Assembly: GCA_027064085.1 (NCBI GenBank)
Contig: JAMOQH010000172.1
Coordinates: forward strand, 1-64,000
Reading direction: 5' to 3'
Length of the DNA stretch: 64,000 bases
DNA from: a bacterium
Lineage (GTDB): Bacteria > UBP6 > JAFGXH01
In this document: positions 26,370-35,029 of the stretch, piece by piece
Position numbering within the stretch: the stretch's first letter is position 1
Layout: every line of letters begins with the position of its first letter
Translations under genes and position numbers: made by a program
The notes under the pieces: model-generated
What the model saw: the letters and a program-made list of their open reading frames with translations, nothing else
Database searches by the model: none
What the model was told of the DNA's origin: nothing

Positions 26370-29300
26370 ATGAAAGGAATTATATTTTTTTTGACACTAT
26401 TTTTAATGATTATAGCTTCTAGTTGTACAAGTAGTTCAACTGATAATGGAAGTCATGGGAAAGAAAAGCCTGAGTTTATTCTAGACTCTCTAGGTACATC
26501 AGGATATGCATCAGACGCTAATCCTCTTGAAATTGTTTTTATTATTGATGAAAATTCAATAAAGGGAGATGTCCCTTATAAGTTTATTTGGGATTTTGGT
26601 GATGGAACTAAATCAGAAACTAGTACTAAACTAGAAAAAACGCACTTATATAAAAAACAAGGTATTTATACTGCAAAAGTTATTATGCAAGACAATGATT
26701 ATGTTTCAGATGAGAAAACTCCTGATGAAACATATAGCCAAGAACTTACTATTGTTGCTAAATCTAAAGTAGATTTAGTTGTACAAGTTGCTCAGATAGA
26801 TAAAATTGTATATGATAAAGGTGATGAGGGTAATGTTACAATTAAAATCGCCAATTTAGGAAATGAAGCAACAACTGAAACTGTAAAATTAAAGGCATTT
26901 TTATCTGAGGATCAAAAGCTAGATAAAACAGACTATGAACTTGGGGTAGTTGATTTAGAGTCGTTGGCAGAAGCTGAATCTATTGAGAAGGAAATTCCAT
27001 TTACTATTTCAAATGATTTAACTCCTAAAAATTATTGGGTTATTATAAAGGTAGATTATGATAACCTTTATATTGAATCAAATGAAGGAAATAATACCAA
27101 TGTTATTAATTCTCAGGTTGAAATATTAGGTGCAACTGGTAAGTCTCCTGATTTAGCTTTTGATTCTGTTGATTTACCAGAGTTTTTTATTGTAAATGAT
27201 CAATTTAAAATAAATGCAAATATAATAAATCAAGGTGAAACCGCATCTTTACCATTTTCATATAAATTAGTATTATCTAAAAATGAAACTCTTGATGCTA
27301 CAGGAGCTGAAGATAATGATGATATTATATTAAAATATGATTTCGTTTCAGATTCAATAATTTCAGGAGATACTTTAGCTATTTCTGTTCAAACTTCGAT
27401 TCCTGAAGAAGGAAACTACTATTTATTTCTTATCTTAGATCCAACAGATGATGTGAAAGAATCCGATGAAAATAACAACATATATAAATCTGAAAAAATT
27501 ACAGTAGGAAAAACTCTTACTGGAGTTGATCTTGTTCCATTCAATATAATAATAAACCCTTTAACTAATATTACTAAAGGAAAAACTCTTTCTGTTAGCT
27601 ACTCTATTAAAAATAGAGGAAATCACCCTGCTTTAAAAACTAATGCTAGAGTACTATTATCAACAGATGAAAGTTTAGATGATAGTGATATTTTATTACC
27701 TTTTGAAGGTGGTGATTTGGGAGAAATTGATCCTATCGCTGGGGCTGTAACCATAGAAAAAACACATAGAGTTGCAGTTCCTGATACAGAAGATTTCCAA
27801 GAAGGAGATTACTATATTCTTGTTGATATAAATTACATTAAAGAAAATGAAACAGAAAGGCCAATTGAAGAAGCAGATTACTCTAATAATTTATTATCAA
27901 GTGAAAAGATTACTATTGGAGGTTCTAGTGGTGGTTGTACAAAAGATATTCTTGTTGATAATTTAGAAATTCTTCCTACACCTGCTTTTGAAAGCTCTCC
28001 GTTTACTGTTAAATTTAATATGTCTAATGTAGGAAGTGAAAATGTTGCTTCATTTGTGACTAAAATATATACTGGAAATCCTAATGTTGATTTAGATGAT
28101 GATAATTATCTAAAGAAAAACTACAATGTATCTAGATTATCTGCAAATGGTACTTTAACTAAAGAGATAATACTTGATATTCCAAATCACTTACCTGAAG
28201 ATAGATATTGTGTTTTAATAAAAGCCGATGCAACAAATACAATTGGAGAATGTGATGAGCAAAATAATATTTTAAATTATTGTTTTGATGTAACCACAAG
28301 GGGTGATAATAATGATATTACTTTATCTGATATAGATGTATCAGAAGAAAGTATAGATTTAAATGAAAACAATAAAATAAATGTTAATTTTAAAGTATCA
28401 AACTTAGGTACAACTAATACGGCAACATTTTATTGTAAAGCATATCTTTCACCGGATAATGAATTTTCTCCAAATAATGATTTTTCTGTACTTGAAAGTT
28501 ATACTATTTATAATATTTTAGGTGGAACAGAACAAAATATTACTGATTATGAGATTACAATTCCTAAAAATATGGGAGATAGAGATTATAAATTATTTAT
28601 TAATTGTGATGATACAAAAATTGTTCCTGAAACAGATGAAACAAATAATTTTCTTGTTTATGAAAACAATATAAATGTAAAAGGAAGTGATTCAGGGTGT
28701 AATGCTGATATTTATGAAATTAATGATATTAGTGATTTAGCTAAAGAAATTGATTTGACTAGTGATATTACATCAGGTTTATGCGACCAAGATATCGATT
28801 GGTATAAATTTACTCTTAATAAAACACATAAATTTAGAATAGATCTAGAGCAAGGGTTTTCCGATAAAGATATTGATTTAGTGCTATATAAAATGAATGA
28901 AGATGATGAACTTGTAGAAGTGATGGTTAGTGATTCAACTGAAATCAGAGAAACTATAGAAAAGAACATTTTAACTGATGAAGATGAAGGCTTATATTAT
29001 TTAAAAGTATTTCCAAAAGATTACTCTACAATGTCTAAAACAGATTATACTTTACAGGTATCCTATGAAGAAGTTGGCGGAGTGGGGATAGACTTGTCTT
29101 TAAAAGATGTAAATACTGATACTATTAACAATATTATGACCGATGAAGAATTTACATTAAACTTTAGTGTTGAAAATTTGAAAAATAATGATTCTGGTAA
29201 TTTTGTAATTGGAGTTTATTTATCTTCTGATAATGAGATTTCTAATGATGATGTAATGCTTGGTCTTTTGAATGCAAATTCTTTAGGGCTTTTAGAAAAA

Positions 29301-31244
29301 CAAGATTTTGAAGCAACGATGACTCTTACGGAAAGTTTAACTAGTGGAACATATAATTTAATTATAAAAGTAGATCCTTATGGTTTAATCACAGAAACAA
29401 ATGAAGATAACAATGCTTATACAAAAGAATTAATGGTTAATTATAACTCTTCATGTGAATTAGATTTGCTTGAGCCTAACTCATGGGATCCTTTACTAGG
29501 TAAGGTTGTTTCTAATGGTAACTATAGTAATTTAAAGTTGTGTTCAGATGATAAAGATGTTTATTTGATATATCTAAAAAAGAATTCTGAATTTACTGTC
29601 AATGTATATTTTACTGATGATGAGGGGGATATCGAAATTAAACTATATAAGCCAAATGATACAAGTTATTCAGGTAGTGTAGCAAGTTCTACTAGTTCAA
29701 GTGATAATGAAGATATTACCTATACTGCTGAAGAAACAGGTTTTTATATTCTTAAAGTATATAAATTTTCTTCTGGAGAAAGTGTTCAAACTTACTCTAT
29801 GGAATTATCTGGTATTGTTGATGGATTTAACTTTATTAATAAAAAGTTAGAGATTCTTTCTAGTAATTTGGCTACAGATGAAAATACATTTTTGAAATAT
29901 AGAATTGATTCTGAATCTACAAAAAATTTAACAACTGCTATGAATTTTAAAATATATTTATCTACAGATCCTATTTTAGATGACTCTACAGATATTATGA
30001 TATATAATGAGCTTATTAATAGTTTTAATTTAGGAACTAATATAGAAAAAAGGGTTAAGGTTAGATTACCTAGTGGCTTGAGTACAGGAAATTATTATTT
30101 TATATCCAAAGTTGATGCAGATGATTCAATTGTTGAGCTTAATGAAAATGATAATACTAAAGTAAAAGTAGCAACTATAGTTGGAGAATGCCAAGAAGAT
30201 AGGTTTGAAAGCAATAATTCTATGGCTGAAGCTGATAGAAATGATAGTATTCTTTCTGTAGGTACTTATGATAATTTAACAATTTGTCCAACAGATAGAG
30301 ATTATTATAAAATATATTTAACATCTGGATTAGATTTATTTATCAATTTGTATTTTACAGATCCTATAGGAGATTTGGATTTAGTTCTCTATAATACAGA
30401 AGGTGTTTTAATTGCTGATTCAAGTTCAGAAACTAATGATGAACATATTCATTTTAATGTTTTAAATTCAGGCTGGTATTTTATAAGAGTTGATGGTGTT
30501 GAATATGATACTAATGCTTATAACCTAGAAATATTAACTCCAAGTTGTGATAATGTTAACTGTAATAGTGGAGTTTGTGATTTTACAGAAACTGGAGAAA
30601 TGATTTGTGTTTGTGATGATGGTTACACTGGAGATACTTGTGATGTGTGTGCAGATGGTTACCATGATAATAATGGAGTATGTGAAATAGATGAAACTTG
30701 TCAACAAGATAGTTGCCAAGAAGCATTTAAAAATAGTTGTTCTGTTGTAGGTGGAGTTGTTGAATGTTCATGTAACAGTGGGTATACAGAAGATAATAAT
30801 GGTAATTGTATTATAGATTGTGATATTACAGCAAATTTAGAGCCAAATGATGCTAATGATGCTTGTGTTTGTATAGATGGTTATCATGATGATAATGGAG
30901 TATGTGAAATAGATGAAACATGTGAAGTGGATAGTTGTACAGATACTAACAAGTCAGTTTGTAATGTTGTTGCTGGAGTAGTTGAATGCTCATGTGATGA
31001 TGGTTACACTGGAGATACTTGTTCTGATTGTGCTAGTGGTTATCACGATAATGCTGGAGTATGTGATATTGATGAAACTTGTACTCCTAATCCCTGTACA
31101 GCTACTAACAAGTCAGTTTGTAATGTTGTTGCTGGAGTAGTTGAATGCTCATGTGATGAAGGTTACACCGGAGATACTTGTTCTGATTGTGCTAGTGGTT
31201 ATCATCAAGATACAAATGATATAAGTTTGTGTATTGCTGATTAA
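26370..31244 (+). CDS. Giant multidomain lipoprotein (PKD, CARDB, PPC and EGF-like repeats)
   Basis: 1624-residue predicted surface lipoprotein. The signal ends in lipobox IASSC, so Cys19 is the likely anchor. A PKD-like domain follows (WDFGDGT, about 40-125), then about five CARDB domains, each opening with an xDL or DI strand and ending near E-x-D-E-x-N-N, to about residue 775. Three Cys-starting pre-peptidase C-terminal (PPC) domains then alternate with two more CARDB domains to about residue 1390. EGF-like Cys-rich repeats finish the protein. Such beta-sandwich stalks usually mediate adhesion or display. ATG 26370 has GGGAG five bases upstream. The stop overlaps ruvC. Confidence 0.88.
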   Translation: MKGIIFFLTLFLMIIASSCTSSSTDNGSHGKEKPEFILDSLGTSGYASDANPLEIVFIIDENSIKGDVPYKFIWDFGDGTKSETSTKLEKTHLYKKQGIYTAKVIMQDNDYVSDEKTPDETYSQELTIVAKSKVDLVVQVAQIDKIVYDKGDEGNVTIKIANLGNEATTETVKLKAFLSEDQKLDKTDYELGVVDLESLAEAESIEKEIPFTISNDLTPKNYWVIIKVDYDNLYIESNEGNNTNVINSQVEILGATGKSPDLAFDSVDLPEFFIVNDQFKINANIINQGETASLPFSYKLVLSKNETLDATGAEDNDDIILKYDFVSDSIISGDTLAISVQTSIPEEGNYYLFLILDPTDDVKESDENNNIYKSEKITVGKTLTGVDLVPFNIIINPLTNITKGKTLSVSYSIKNRGNHPALKTNARVLLSTDESLDDSDILLPFEGGDLGEIDPIAGAVTIEKTHRVAVPDTEDFQEGDYYILVDINYIKENETERPIEEADYSNNLLSSEKITIGGSSGGCTKDILVDNLEILPTPAFESSPFTVKFNMSNVGSENVASFVTKIYTGNPNVDLDDDNYLKKNYNVSRLSANGTLTKEIILDIPNHLPEDRYCVLIKADATNTIGECDEQNNILNYCFDVTTRGDNNDITLSDIDVSEESIDLNENNKINVNFKVSNLGTTNTATFYCKAYLSPDNEFSPNNDFSVLESYTIYNILGGTEQNITDYEITIPKNMGDRDYKLFINCDDTKIVPETDETNNFLVYENNINVKGSDSGCNADIYEINDISDLAKEIDLTSDITSGLCDQDIDWYKFTLNKTHKFRIDLEQGFSDKDIDLVLYKMNEDDELVEVMVSDSTEIRETIEKNILTDEDEGLYYLKVFPKDYSTMSKTDYTLQVSYEEVGGVGIDLSLKDVNTDTINNIMTDEEFTLNFSVENLKNNDSGNFVIGVYLSSDNEISNDDVMLGLLNANSLGLLEKQDFEATMTLTESLTSGTYNLIIKVDPYGLITETNEDNNAYTKELMVNYNSSCELDLLEPNSWDPLLGKVVSNGNYSNLKLCSDDKDVYLIYLKKNSEFTVNVYFTDDEGDIEIKLYKPNDTSYSGSVASSTSSSDNEDITYTAEETGFYILKVYKFSSGESVQTYSMELSGIVDGFNFINKKLEILSSNLATDENTFLKYRIDSESTKNLTTAMNFKIYLSTDPILDDSTDIMIYNELINSFNLGTNIEKRVKVRLPSGLSTGNYYFISKVDADDSIVELNENDNTKVKVATIVGECQEDRFESNNSMAEADRNDSILSVGTYDNLTICPTDRDYYKIYLTSGLDLFINLYFTDPIGDLDLVLYNTEGVLIADSSSETNDEHIHFNVLNSGWYFIRVDGVEYDTNAYNLEILTPSCDNVNCNSGVCDFTETGEMICVCDDGYTGDTCDVCADGYHDNNGVCEIDETCQQDSCQEAFKNSCSVVGGVVECSCNSGYTEDNNGNCIIDCDITANLEPNDANDACVCIDGYHDDNGVCEIDETCEVDSCTDTNKSVCNVVAGVVECSCDDGYTGDTCSDCASGYHDNAGVCDIDETCTPNPCTATNKSVCNVVAGVVECSCDEGYTGDTCSDCASGYHQDTNDISLCIAD
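30944..31204 (+). repeat. Recent tandem duplication inside the EGF-like region
   Basis: The 102 bases at 30944-31045 recur at 31103-31204 with two differences, an offset of 159 bases or 53 codons, so the frame is kept. Near-identity at DNA level, including synonymous positions, points to recent duplication or ongoing gene conversion of one EGF-like unit. A more diverged copy lies near 30612. Confidence 0.85.
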
Positions 31245-31732
31245 TGGTAATACTTGGCATTGACCCTGGCTCTATAACTTTAGGTTATGGTTTAATAGAA
31301 AAAAAAGGTAATAAATTAACTCATCTTGAAAATGGTGCTGTTTATATGAAAAACGAGCCCCTATCTGTCAAATTAGAGATGATTTATAATCAACTTAGTG
31401 ATGTTATTACAGAATATAAACCCGAAGTTATGTCTATAGAAAATATTTTTTATGCAAAAAATATTCAGTCAACAATTAAATTAGCTCATGCAAGGAGTAT
31501 TCCTATTTTACTTGCAAAACAACGGGGGTTAATTATATATCAATTTACTCCTCTTGAGGTTAAAAAATCAGTTACGGGTTATGGAAGGGCTGATAAGTCC
31601 CAAATGCAAAATATGGTTAAAGTTTTGCTTAAATTACCAGAAATTGCGGACCCCGATGCGAGTGATGCTCTTGCTTTGGCAATGACTTATGCTCATTTAC
31701 CAAATTTTCAAAGGGATAAATACAGAGTTTAA
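31244..31732 (+). CDS. ruvC: Holliday junction resolvase RuvC
   Basis: Dimeric endonuclease that cleaves Holliday junctions with RuvAB. The four catalytic acids fall exactly at the E. coli positions: D7 (GIDPGS), E66 (SIENIF), D138 and D141 (DPDASDALA). Length is 162 residues, slightly short at the C terminus. The ATG overlaps the stop of the giant lipoprotein as TAATG with no ribosome site of its own, so translation probably depends on that gene. ruvA and ruvB are not adjacent. Confidence 0.97.
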   Translation: MVILGIDPGSITLGYGLIEKKGNKLTHLENGAVYMKNEPLSVKLEMIYNQLSDVITEYKPEVMSIENIFYAKNIQSTIKLAHARSIPILLAKQRGLIIYQFTPLEVKKSVTGYGRADKSQMQNMVKVLLKLPEIADPDASDALALAMTYAHLPNFQRDKYRV

Positions 31733-31750
31733 TTTTTATTTTTCTCCGAA

Positions 31751-31808
31751 CCACCTCCATAAACCTATAAGTTAGATTTTTATATATATGATTAATTACA
31801 CGGAGGTG
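31751..31808. repeat. Inverted repeat between convergent ruvC and the unknown gene
   Basis: CACCTCC (31752-31758) pairs with GGAGGTG (31802-31808) across 43 bases. The right arm is a perfect Shine-Dalgarno-like sequence with no start codon after it, and the left arm could hide it. No reading frame of note follows. The role is unclear. Confidence 0.35.
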
Positions 31809-31866
31809 AGACTAATTAGGAGATAATTAAATTTATTTATTTAACATATACATATTTTTAAGACTT

Positions 31867-31904
31867 AGGCTTAAAAATGCCTGTAATAACAGCTTAAAAG
31901 CTGT
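31867..31904. terminator. Twin hairpins in the convergent spacer
   Basis: AGGC (31867-31870) pairs with GCCT (31879-31882), and ACAGCT-TAAA-AGCTGT (31889-31904) forms a perfect six-bp stem. They lie between the stops of ruvC (+) and the unknown gene (-), where both transcripts must end. Neither has a clean T-run, so assignment as a bidirectional terminator is tentative. Confidence 0.4.
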
Positions 31905-31916
31905 ATGAAAGGCTAA

Positions 31917-32735
31917 CTAAAACAAATATTTATTAAACTTATTTGCTAGTTTACTTAAATTGTTTAAAGTTGAAAATAAATCGTCTTTATGTTTAATATC
32001 AGGGATTGAGTATTTAGTATTTATATTATCAAGATATTCTTTTATTGTTTCAGATGGTTTTAAAGACATTGCATCATTAATTTTTTCTTTCATTTTATCA
32101 ACATTTCCGATAATTCCATATAGTTTTGCTGTTGTGGCGAGAGTGTCTGTCATTAAATTTTTCTTTATATCATTATAATTTTCTTTATTGTTTTTTTGTT
32201 CTATTTCTTGAGTATTATTTTGTAAACCACTTGAAAACATTATTGCAGTAAATTTGAATAATTTTTTACTTCCTTCAAATAATTTTTCGTCCATATCTAA
32301 CACTTCTGAAATATTGCTAAATAAATCATCTATTTCGTTACTAAATTTATCTATGCTAGTATTACTTCCATTTAGTGAAAAAAATGAATCTTTTAATTCT
32401 TCAAAATCCTTACCTTGGAAAATATCTGATAAATTTTGCTTTTTTTCATCTGATAAGCCGTTTTTACTATAAGAAAATAAGTCTAAACTCATAGATATTG
32501 AAGATGCTTTTGAAAAGTTTTCTCCTTCTATTGACTTAGATAGATTTAAATCAAAATGTCCCCAAAAAATGCTTTCCTTTTGCTTATTAGTAACATTTTT
32601 AGGGGTAATTACAACTAAACTACTATTAGCTGACTCTTCTGTTTTTTTAGTAACTGAAATACTACTTTTCTTTGATTGATTTGATATACTAGGCTCACTA
32701 CTTCTTAGCATATCATTTTTAACTGAATCTAACAT
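31917..32735 (-). CDS. Unknown soluble protein, probable sigma-28 (flagellar) regulon member
   Basis: 272 residues without signal peptide or membrane helix. The N-terminal 60 residues are Ser/Lys/Thr-rich and look disordered. A segment with alternating hydrophobic residues (FDLNLSKSIEGENFSK, then SISMSLDLFSYSKNG) follows, and the remainder is helical. No family was recognised with confidence; a vague likeness to DUF5610-type proteins was noted. AAGGAGG precedes the ATG. A sigma-28-like promoter lies about 65 bases upstream, the main clue to function. Confidence 0.7.
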   Translation of the reverse strand: MLDSVKNDMLRSSEPSISNQSKKSSISVTKKTEESANSSLVVITPKNVTNKQKESIFWGHFDLNLSKSIEGENFSKASSISMSLDLFSYSKNGLSDEKKQNLSDIFQGKDFEELKDSFFSLNGSNTSIDKFSNEIDDLFSNISEVLDMDEKLFEGSKKLFKFTAIMFSSGLQNNTQEIEQKNNKENYNDIKKNLMTDTLATTAKLYGIIGNVDKMKEKINDAMSLKPSETIKEYLDNINTKYSIPDIKHKDDLFSTLNNLSKLANKFNKYLF

Positions 32736-32799
32736 TTTGACCTCCTTGTCTATAAATGTAATTCATAGTTTAAATGAAACAATAACACACACATAAAGC

Positions 32800-32826
32800 T
32801 CATCGTCTAAAGTATTATAAACTTAA
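32800..32826 (-). promoter_or_regulatory. Sigma-28 (FliA)-like promoter of the unknown gene
   Basis: On the minus strand TTAAGTTT (32826-32819), 11 bases, GACGATGA (32807-32800). Seven of eight and six of eight bases match the FliA consensus with exact spacing, including the CGAT core. It shares GACGAT-A and a T-rich AGTTT element with the site upstream of csrA. Confidence 0.65.
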
Positions 32827-32893
32827 ATTTTATTTTTTTATTAACTTTTTTAAAATAATATGGTCTAATATATATACATTGTTTGGAGGCATT

Positions 32894-33358
32894 ATGTTAA
32901 TTAAAAAGATATTATTATCATTTACGATATTATTATTTTCAACTAACTTATTTTCACAAGATAAAAAGATTGATAATTTCTTTTTAAAAGTTCAGGAAAA
33001 AAAAATAGAAAGATTAAAAGAAAAACTTTCTGATTTAGATAATAAAACTAAAACTAAAATTATATCTGTAATTCTTAAATATGATAAAAAAATATTTAAT
33101 ATTAGAAGAAAAGCAATGATGCATAGAAGAAATAAGGGGGTTAATTGTGCTAAAAGATTAAATAGAATAGAAAATCAACTTAAAATAAGAAAGAAGATTA
33201 TAAATCTACAATTAAAAAAGATAACAGAATTAAAAAACTTAAATATTGATTGTAAAATCATAAGCAAAATTATTATTTTCGAAAGAAGATTTCTGAGAAA
33301 ATTAAGAATGAATATGAGAAAAGGTAATCATAAGAGACAGCACTTTGATAATGATTAA
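32894..33358 (+). CDS. Small basic exported protein
   Basis: 154 residues. A Sec signal (KKILLSFTILLFSTNLFSQ) is followed by a strongly basic, almost wholly helical region with runs of Lys/Arg and only two Cys. The plan resembles small periplasmic helical proteins of the Spy/CpxP kind, but no LTxxQ motif was found, so no family is assigned. ATG 32894 follows TTTGGAGG. Its stop overlaps the stop of the convergent barrel gene by three to four bases. Confidence 0.65.
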   Translation: MLIKKILLSFTILLFSTNLFSQDKKIDNFFLKVQEKKIERLKEKLSDLDNKTKTKIISVILKYDKKIFNIRRKAMMHRRNKGVNCAKRLNRIENQLKIRKKIINLQLKKITELKNLNIDCKIISKIIIFERRFLRKLRMNMRKGNHKRQHFDND

Positions 33359-34842
33359 AATTGAATTGCAAAATTAAAATATGCACTAATATTTAAAGTT
33401 TCTGTTGCTAATATTCTAGAGCCAATACTATTTATAGAATTAAATAATATCTCATGACCTTTATACATTGGATCATACTCATCACTGTCAATTTGGTCAT
33501 TATCATTATGGTCAATGCCTTTACTTTGGCCAGTAATTAGGTGGTCTGTTGTGTAGCCAGCATTAACACCAGTTGTTATTCTTACATATTTTGTAGGCAT
33601 AAAGCTTAAGTCTAAAAATAATGACAAAGTAGAATAGTCGTTTACAACAGTGGTAAGGCCAATGTAATCACTTATTTCAGACATTTCCATCCCTTTCATG
33701 TGATGTGAAAAATCTGCACCTAAGGATACTGAAAATTGGGCTAAAATATTTTTCATATCTGTAACTGAATCTCTAGTGTATCTTTCCCAAGGAATAAAAT
33801 CTGTTGCAACTGTAAAACCAAATTTTGTACCTGGTTTATAGTATTCTCTATTTGCGTCTGATTTAAATATAGAATTACCAAATACAAATGGTTTTTCATA
33901 CCAAAATTGAAATACAGGAGAAACAAAAGCATATCTTTTACTTAATGAGGTGCTAAGCCTTAACCAATGAACACCATCTTTCATGGAATTATCAGATAAG
34001 TCCATTTTACCTTCTAGCATATTTTTGACATCTGCTTTAGTGTATGGTGTTCCTGTAGGAGGCTCTCTGTTTTCAATTTCATTTAATTTTTTTTGTGAAT
34101 ATTGGTCTATGCTTCCAAGGGCAATTTTATATTTAATACCAATAACCCAAGATGGGTCAGTGTTATCCCTATCGTTATCTAGTATTCCCCATTTCAATGC
34201 AATGTCCAATGTTTTAAGACCTGCTCTAGTGTAATTAAGAGCATTGAAATCTTCGTTGTCATTAGTATATCTATTTGTGATAACATCTCCATTATCATCT
34301 GTCATTGCTTGAGTATTAAATTTGTCGTTCATTTTTTCGTATTTGTAAGGAAAAAAGATGTCTTGTCCACCTGTTCTTTCTAGATTCCAGAAAGTATTTC
34401 CTGCTCCATTATGAGATGGATTAGGAATAGGCAAACCAGCTTTGTCCTTTGATGCAGCATCTCTTGCTGTTGAATCAAAATCTAAAGTTCTTGTTGAACT
34501 AATATAAATAGGTAATGCAAAGTCTAGTTCTACATTTTTGTATAAACCAAATCTTAATTTAGGAGTAATGATATGTTCTTGTTTTTTATATTTGAAGTTG
34601 TTTGCATTAACAATGCCGTTATTTTTCATTTTATCATATTGGCAGTTAGTATCTTGAACATTATCAGCATTACAATAGTACTCTCTTTTTAGTTTTGTAC
34701 CCTGATAATTATATTTATAATTAACTTCAATATTAAAATCCCAAGGATCAATATCGTCAAACGCGTCTAGTACTTCTGTTCTTCTGTTTGCAAATACAGA
34801 AGTAGCAACAATTAATAATGATAATACGATAAATTTATACAT
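33355..34842 (-). CDS. Predicted outer-membrane beta-barrel protein
   Basis: 495 residues: a signal peptide (FIVLSLLIVATSVFANRR), then alternating strands with aromatic residues at their ends and turns rich in Asp/Asn/Gly, ending in an aromatic C-terminal residue (NISAYFNFAIQF), as required for Bam-dependent insertion. No porin or receptor family was recognised. ATG 34842 is nine bases after GGAGG. It has its own promoter at 34870-34898. Confidence 0.75.
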   Translation of the reverse strand: MYKFIVLSLLIVATSVFANRRTEVLDAFDDIDPWDFNIEVNYKYNYQGTKLKREYYCNADNVQDTNCQYDKMKNNGIVNANNFKYKKQEHIITPKLRFGLYKNVELDFALPIYISSTRTLDFDSTARDAASKDKAGLPIPNPSHNGAGNTFWNLERTGGQDIFFPYKYEKMNDKFNTQAMTDDNGDVITNRYTNDNEDFNALNYTRAGLKTLDIALKWGILDNDRDNTDPSWVIGIKYKIALGSIDQYSQKKLNEIENREPPTGTPYTKADVKNMLEGKMDLSDNSMKDGVHWLRLSTSLSKRYAFVSPVFQFWYEKPFVFGNSIFKSDANREYYKPGTKFGFTVATDFIPWERYTRDSVTDMKNILAQFSVSLGADFSHHMKGMEMSEISDYIGLTTVVNDYSTLSLFLDLSFMPTKYVRITTGVNAGYTTDHLITGQSKGIDHNDNDQIDSDEYDPMYKGHEILFNSINSIGSRILATETLNISAYFNFAIQF

Positions 34843-34869
34843 AACTAAAGCCTCCAAAATAGTCGAGAT

Positions 34870-34898
34870 AGAATAACAATATATGATAAATTTGTCAA
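34870..34898 (-). promoter_or_regulatory. Sigma-70 promoter of the barrel gene
   Basis: Minus-strand TTGACA (34898-34893), 17 bp, TATTCT (34875-34870), with a leader of about 20 bases that contains GGAGG. Confidence 0.55.
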
Positions 34899-34959
34899 GA
34901 TTTTTAAGATTTAGTTTGTATTTGATTGTTAGTTAACTATATTATTAGATTTTTTTATC

Positions 34960-34988
34960 ATAATTTAGACTTTTAAAGGCTAAATTAT
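34960..34988. repeat. Perfect 9-bp inverted repeat downstream of the propeller gene
   Basis: ATAATTTAG (34960-34968) pairs with CTAAATTAT (34980-34988) across 11 bases, about 40 bases after the stop of the minus-strand propeller gene. In that transcript the following bases are A-rich rather than U-rich, so it is a hairpin that may protect or end the message rather than a standard intrinsic terminator. Confidence 0.4.
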
Positions 34989-35029
34989 CCTTGTAATAGA
35001 TTTATTTATAAAGCTATGAAAAGGCAAAA

